Assembly: GCF_002741015.1 (NCBI RefSeq)
Contig: NZ_CP016616.1
Coordinates: forward strand, 2,513,501 to 2,577,500
From: Microvirga ossetica
GTDB taxonomy: Bacteria; Pseudomonadota; Alphaproteobacteria; Rhizobiales; Beijerinckiaceae
Length of the DNA: 64,000 bases
Direction: 5' to 3'
Part shown: piece after piece, positions 61,490 through 64,000 of the stretch
Numbering within the stretch: the stretch's first letter is position 1
Layout of the letters: each line of letters starts with the position of its first letter
Translations under genes and position numbers: made by a program
Notes under the pieces: model-generated
Seen by the model: the letters and a program-made list of their open reading frames with translations, nothing else
What the model was told of the DNA's origin: nothing
Databases searched by the model: none

Positions 61490-62280
61490 GGACGGATACT
61501 TGTCTGTTGGGGCGCGGGGGCCGGGGACTTCGCCGTGGAGCTCGTGCCGGCTGCGTCTGGGGCGGAGGAGGAAGGCTCGATGACGGTGCGGACGCGGCCC
61601 TTGAAACTCATGACCTTGCCGTTATCCTCGACGGTCAGCCCTTCCGCATCGATGGTGCCGTTGCCGAAGGAAACGGAGACGGGCTGGTTGGAGACGACCG
61701 AACCGGCCTTGAAGCGCACGAAGGCCGAGCGGAGCTTGACCTCGTAGCCAGAATCCGTGGTGACCACGATGTCATCACGCAGCCGCATCTGCTCTCTCTT
61801 GGTGTCGAGAACGCCGCTCGCCGCCTTGAGCCGGGCGACGCCGCCGCGCTCGTCGGTCACGATGCGCGCCTTGAGGTTCTTCAGATTCACGAGATCGGGC
61901 CGGCGCACATCCTGCGTGGCCTCGCTGGCGGTCACCTCGTAGGGGCGGTTGTCGTTCTTGAAGCCGGTCAGCTTCGGGCTTTCCATGGTGACGTTGGTCC
62001 CGCTCACCCCGATGGAGCCGAAGCTCAGGTTCTCGATCTTCCGGAACGGATCGTAATAGGCGACCACGCCGACACCGGCCATGCCCATCAGGGCGCCGAG
62101 GGGGATGGCCACCTTGGCGAATCGCACCCAGCGGGAGTGGCGGCGGGCCTTCCGGAAGGCGCGCGACCGTTCGGCCGGCCTCAAGGCCGGGCTCTCACGC
62201 ATGGCGATGCCCTGGATTCCCGTCACTTCGTGCAACCCCTTCCGCCTGACCATCGGCACGGCGCCATGCCGGAGTGTCAT
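61486..62280 (-). CDS. lptC: LPS export protein LptC
   Basis: A 264-residue bitopic inner-membrane protein. A basic N-terminus precedes one helix (about 55-77), followed by the periplasmic LptC fold: PKLTGFKNDNRPYEVTASEA, AASGVLDTKREQMRLRDDIV and GNGTIDAEGLTVEDNGKVM. The ATG at 62280 lacks a good ribosome site; the in-frame ATG at 62202 (MRESPALRPAERSRA) has CCAGGG upstream and may be the true start. First of lptC-lptA-lptB. Confidence 0.9.
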   Translation of the reverse strand: MTLRHGAVPMVRRKGLHEVTGIQGIAMRESPALRPAERSRAFRKARRHSRWVRFAKVAIPLGALMGMAGVGVVAYYDPFRKIENLSFGSIGVSGTNVTMESPKLTGFKNDNRPYEVTASEATQDVRRPDLVNLKNLKARIVTDERGGVARLKAASGVLDTKREQMRLRDDIVVTTDSGYEVKLRSAFVRFKAGSVVSNQPVSVSFGNGTIDAEGLTVEDNGKVMSFKGRVRTVIEPSSSAPDAAGTSSTAKSPAPAPQQTSIRP

Positions 62281-62330
62281 GGCGATGTTATGACGGATAT
62301 GGGTTTTATGCGGGAAAGTTTAAGTGCGCG

Positions 62331-62945
62331 TCAAGAATGGGCAAAAATATCGGTGTCCTCCCAGCCGAGCAGATCGAGCTGGGCCCGGGTCGGTAGGAAG
62401 CCGAAGCATTGATGCGCAATGCCGAGCCTGTTCTCGCGCTCCAGCATCCGGTCGAGCTTGTCCTTGAGCGCGTGCAGATGGAGCACGTCCGAGGCGGCAT
62501 AGTCGAGCTGGGCCGGCGTGAGCGTGTCTGCGCCCCAATCGGAGGATTGCTGCTGCTTGGACAATTCGATGCCGAGCTGCTCGCGCACCAGATCCTTCAG
62601 GCCATGCCGGTCGGTATAGGTGCGCACGAGCCTTGAGGCGACCTTGGTGCAGTAGACCGGGCGCGGCATGATTCCGAAGGTGTGGAACAGAACCGCGAGA
62701 TCGAAGCGGGCATAGTGGAAGATCTTGAGCACGCTCTCGTCGGAGAGGACGCGGATCAGGTTCGCCGGCAGCGGCCCGTCCTTCAGGATCTGCACCACGT
62801 CGGCCGTGCCGTCCCCAGTCGAGATCTGCACCACGCAGAGCCTGTCCCGGTGGGGATTGAGGCCGAGCGTCTCCGTATCGATGGCGATCGCGGGACCGGG
62901 CCTGTAGGTCGCGGGCAGATCGCCGCGATGGAAGCGTGCTGTCAT
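62331..62945 (-). CDS. rnd: Short ribonuclease D-like 3'-5' exonuclease
   Basis: A 204-residue DEDDy exonuclease. Metal ligands are Asp23 and Glu25 (AIDTETLGL), Asp82 (HYARFDLAVL) and Asp153 with Tyr149 (YAASDVLHL). It lacks the HRDC domains of full-length RNase D, as is normal for this alphaproteobacterial branch. It probably trims tRNA or other RNA 3' ends. It precedes the lptCAB genes by 50 bases and may share transcription with them. Confidence 0.9.
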   Translation of the reverse strand: MTARFHRGDLPATYRPGPAIAIDTETLGLNPHRDRLCVVQISTGDGTADVVQILKDGPLPANLIRVLSDESVLKIFHYARFDLAVLFHTFGIMPRPVYCTKVASRLVRTYTDRHGLKDLVREQLGIELSKQQQSSDWGADTLTPAQLDYAASDVLHLHALKDKLDRMLERENRLGIAHQCFGFLPTRAQLDLLGWEDTDIFAHS

Positions 62946-63320
62946 GGCAAATCCGAAACTGCGCTGAGAATGGTCCTAGAGCATCGGACCCAAAAGTGGA
63001 ATGCACTTTTCGAGAATCGAAAAGCCCGCGGCCAACGGGGCTTTTCGTTACTTGGTTGAAGCTGGACTTAAGTGACAACGGCCGTCAAAGCCCCGACGCT
63101 CCCCCTTTGTCACCGTTCGGATAGGGCCTGCCGACGTGCGGATCCTCCGGATTCTCCTCCAGGCACGCTCCAGAAGAGGAAATTTTTCTCTCCCCCCTCG
63201 CGATTCCGACCATGACTCCACGGTTCTTTTCATGGAATATGGCCAAGCTTCGCATAGGTTAATGCGCCTGGTCGCCGGGAGGCTTCTTCTTGCAAGCTCG
63301 AATCGCATGGGGTTGGCAGA
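62946..63320. other. Divergent gap between rnd and the EcfG-like sigma gene
   Basis: These 375 bases hold no convincing gene. They contain a short palindromic repeat (62980-63011) and a hairpin CGAAAAGCCC...GGGGCTTTTCG at 63018-63047, which has terminator-like shape though no coding gene needs it. No NepR-like frame precedes the sigma gene. I did not find a clear GGAAC/CGTT promoter. Confidence 0.45.
62980..63011. repeat. Short palindromic repeat (AAAAGTG...CACTTTT type), copy 2
   Basis: AGCATCGGACCCAAAAGTGG continues to AATGCACTTTT. It matches the reverse complement of 25726-25760. Similar short elements are common in Rhizobiales gaps. Confidence 0.65.
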
Positions 63321-63872
63321 TTGACGGTCGAAAACTCCCTCAAGCAGCAGATGCTCAATTCGATTCCGCACCTGAGGGCCTTCGCCATCTCCCTCTCCGG
63401 CAGCGTCGACAGGGCCGACGATCTGGTTCAGACCACTCTTCTCAAGGGCCTGAGCAACCTCGACAAGTTCCAGCCCGGCACCAGCATGCAGGCCTGGCTC
63501 TTCACGATCCTGCGCAACGACTTTCTCACGCAGACCCGCCGGAGAAAGCGTGAAGTCGAAGATCCGGAAGGATCCTGGGCCGAAAAGGTCGCCGTGATGC
63601 CGGACCAGGGCGCACATCTCGATTTCACCGACATGATGAAGGCCCTGAGCAAGCTTCCCGTCGACCAGCGTGAGGCGCTCCTGCTCGTCGGCGCCGAGGG
63701 CCTGTCCTACGAGGATGCGGCGCGCATCTGCGGCACGAATATCGGCACCATCAAGAGTCGCATCAACCGGGCCCGCAACCGCCTCACCGAACTGCTGAAA
63801 TTCGATGCCAGCGACGATCTCGGCCCCGATCGTCTCATCAAGGCCGCGCTCCTGATGCACTCCACGCCCTGA
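63321..63872 (+). CDS. ECF sigma factor, EcfG-like (general stress)
   Basis: A 183-residue ECF15-like sigma factor. Region 2 has LRAFAISLSGSVDRADDLVQ, TTLLKGLSNLDKFQPGTSMQ and AWLFTILRNDF; region 4 has LSKLPVDQREALLLVGAEGL and TIKSRINRARNRL. The DKFQPGTSMQAWLFTIL stretch is typical of EcfG, the sigma factor released by PhyR-NepR under general stress. The TTG start is preceded by GGGG. NepR and PhyR genes are not beside it, so it may be a secondary EcfG paralogue. Confidence 0.85.
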   Translation: MTVENSLKQQMLNSIPHLRAFAISLSGSVDRADDLVQTTLLKGLSNLDKFQPGTSMQAWLFTILRNDFLTQTRRRKREVEDPEGSWAEKVAVMPDQGAHLDFTDMMKALSKLPVDQREALLLVGAEGLSYEDAARICGTNIGTIKSRINRARNRLTELLKFDASDDLGPDRLIKAALLMHSTP

Positions 63873-63963
63873 TCGCCGCACGATGCCCGCCGGCCGAAAC
63901 GGCTGGCCATAGGGTTCGTCACGGCCTACGATCGGCCCCACATCGACCGAGGATTGATAGGCC

Positions 63964-64000
63964 ATGCTCCGCATCTTCTCCCTTGTCGTCCTGACAGCCT
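63964..64000 (+). CDS. Start of a gene cut by the window end
   Basis: An ATG at 63964 opens MLRIFSLVVLTA, which looks like the beginning of a signal peptide or membrane helix. GAGG stands 12-15 bases upstream. Twelve codons are too few to name a product. Confidence 0.4.
   Translation, partial: MLRIFSLVVLTA

Noticed and set aside
63018..63047. Terminator-like hairpin between rnd and the EcfG-like gene, possibly ending a small RNA
   Set aside because: The stem is real, but I see no promoter or conserved RNA sequence before it, so no RNA gene is called.
63240..63320. NepR anti-sigma gene upstream of the EcfG-like sigma
   Set aside because: The bases directly upstream contain no frame resembling NepR.

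Overview
The window is a 64 kb, GC-rich chromosomal segment of an alphaproteobacterium. Several features point to Hyphomicrobiales (Rhizobiales), plausibly Methylobacteriaceae such as Microvirga: the rnd-lptC-lptA-lptB-rpoN-hpf-ptsN order, a RegB/RegA-type redox pair, an EcfG-like sigma factor, MmcB, a long RTX protein, an intracellular PHB depolymerase and many small palindromic intergenic repeats. The genus is an inference. I see no rRNA, tRNA, transposase, integrase, phage gene or CRISPR array. About 61 protein genes are annotated; one is frameshifted and two are cut by the window ends.

Layout. 1-8 kb: partial M20 amidohydrolase, ABC exporter, HerA-like ATPase, DHA2-type MFS pump and a YcaQ-type DNA glycosylase. 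7.8-11.3 kb: a spondin-domain exported protein divergent from an ECF sigma factor/NrsF anti-sigma pair, then PAP2 phosphatase and RecX. 11.5-16.6 kb: DUF2239, a four-gene minus-strand operon (GT2 synthase, membrane fusion protein, zinc-ribbon protein, GNAT), DUF1345 and OsmC. 17-21 kb: TRAP transporter, PRC-barrel and helix-hairpin-helix proteins. 21.3-24.2 kb: a radical SAM protein and a DUF4130-UdgX fusion behind a LexA-like box. 24-38.7 kb: antiporter, PBP1A, Bcr/CflA pump, M48 peptidase, PHB depolymerase, RegB/RegA, MmcB, an HWE kinase and small proteins. 38.9-49.7 kb: an ABC-like protein with a destroyed P-loop, an MBL-fold hydrolase, an RTX repeat protein and four surface-polysaccharide genes. 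49.8-55.1 kb: FecCD/FecE-type pair, aminotransferase, PotF-like binding protein, SIMPL protein. 55-64 kb: chemoreceptor, ptsN, hpf, rpoN, lptB, lptA, lptC, RNase D, EcfG-like sigma and the start of one more gene.

How the genes work together. Three regulatory links can be read from the DNA. (i) Both sides of the spondin/sigF divergent region carry a GTAAC[A/T]-N16-CGAA promoter, matching the sequence described for Caulobacter SigF, so the sigma factor probably controls itself and the spondin protein. (ii) GAAC-N7-GAAC or GTTC-N7-GTTC boxes, the alphaproteobacterial LexA pattern, lie just upstream of two DNA-repair units: the radical SAM/UdgX pair and ycaQ. (iii) A near-match to the general-stress (EcfG) promoter precedes the PRC-barrel gene, and an EcfG-like sigma gene lies in the window.

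The least explained parts are the GT2/fusion-protein/zinc-ribbon/GNAT operon, the catalytically dead ABC-like protein, the UdgX operon with a repeat element inside it, and a mosaic of palindromic repeats filling nearly every longer gap.
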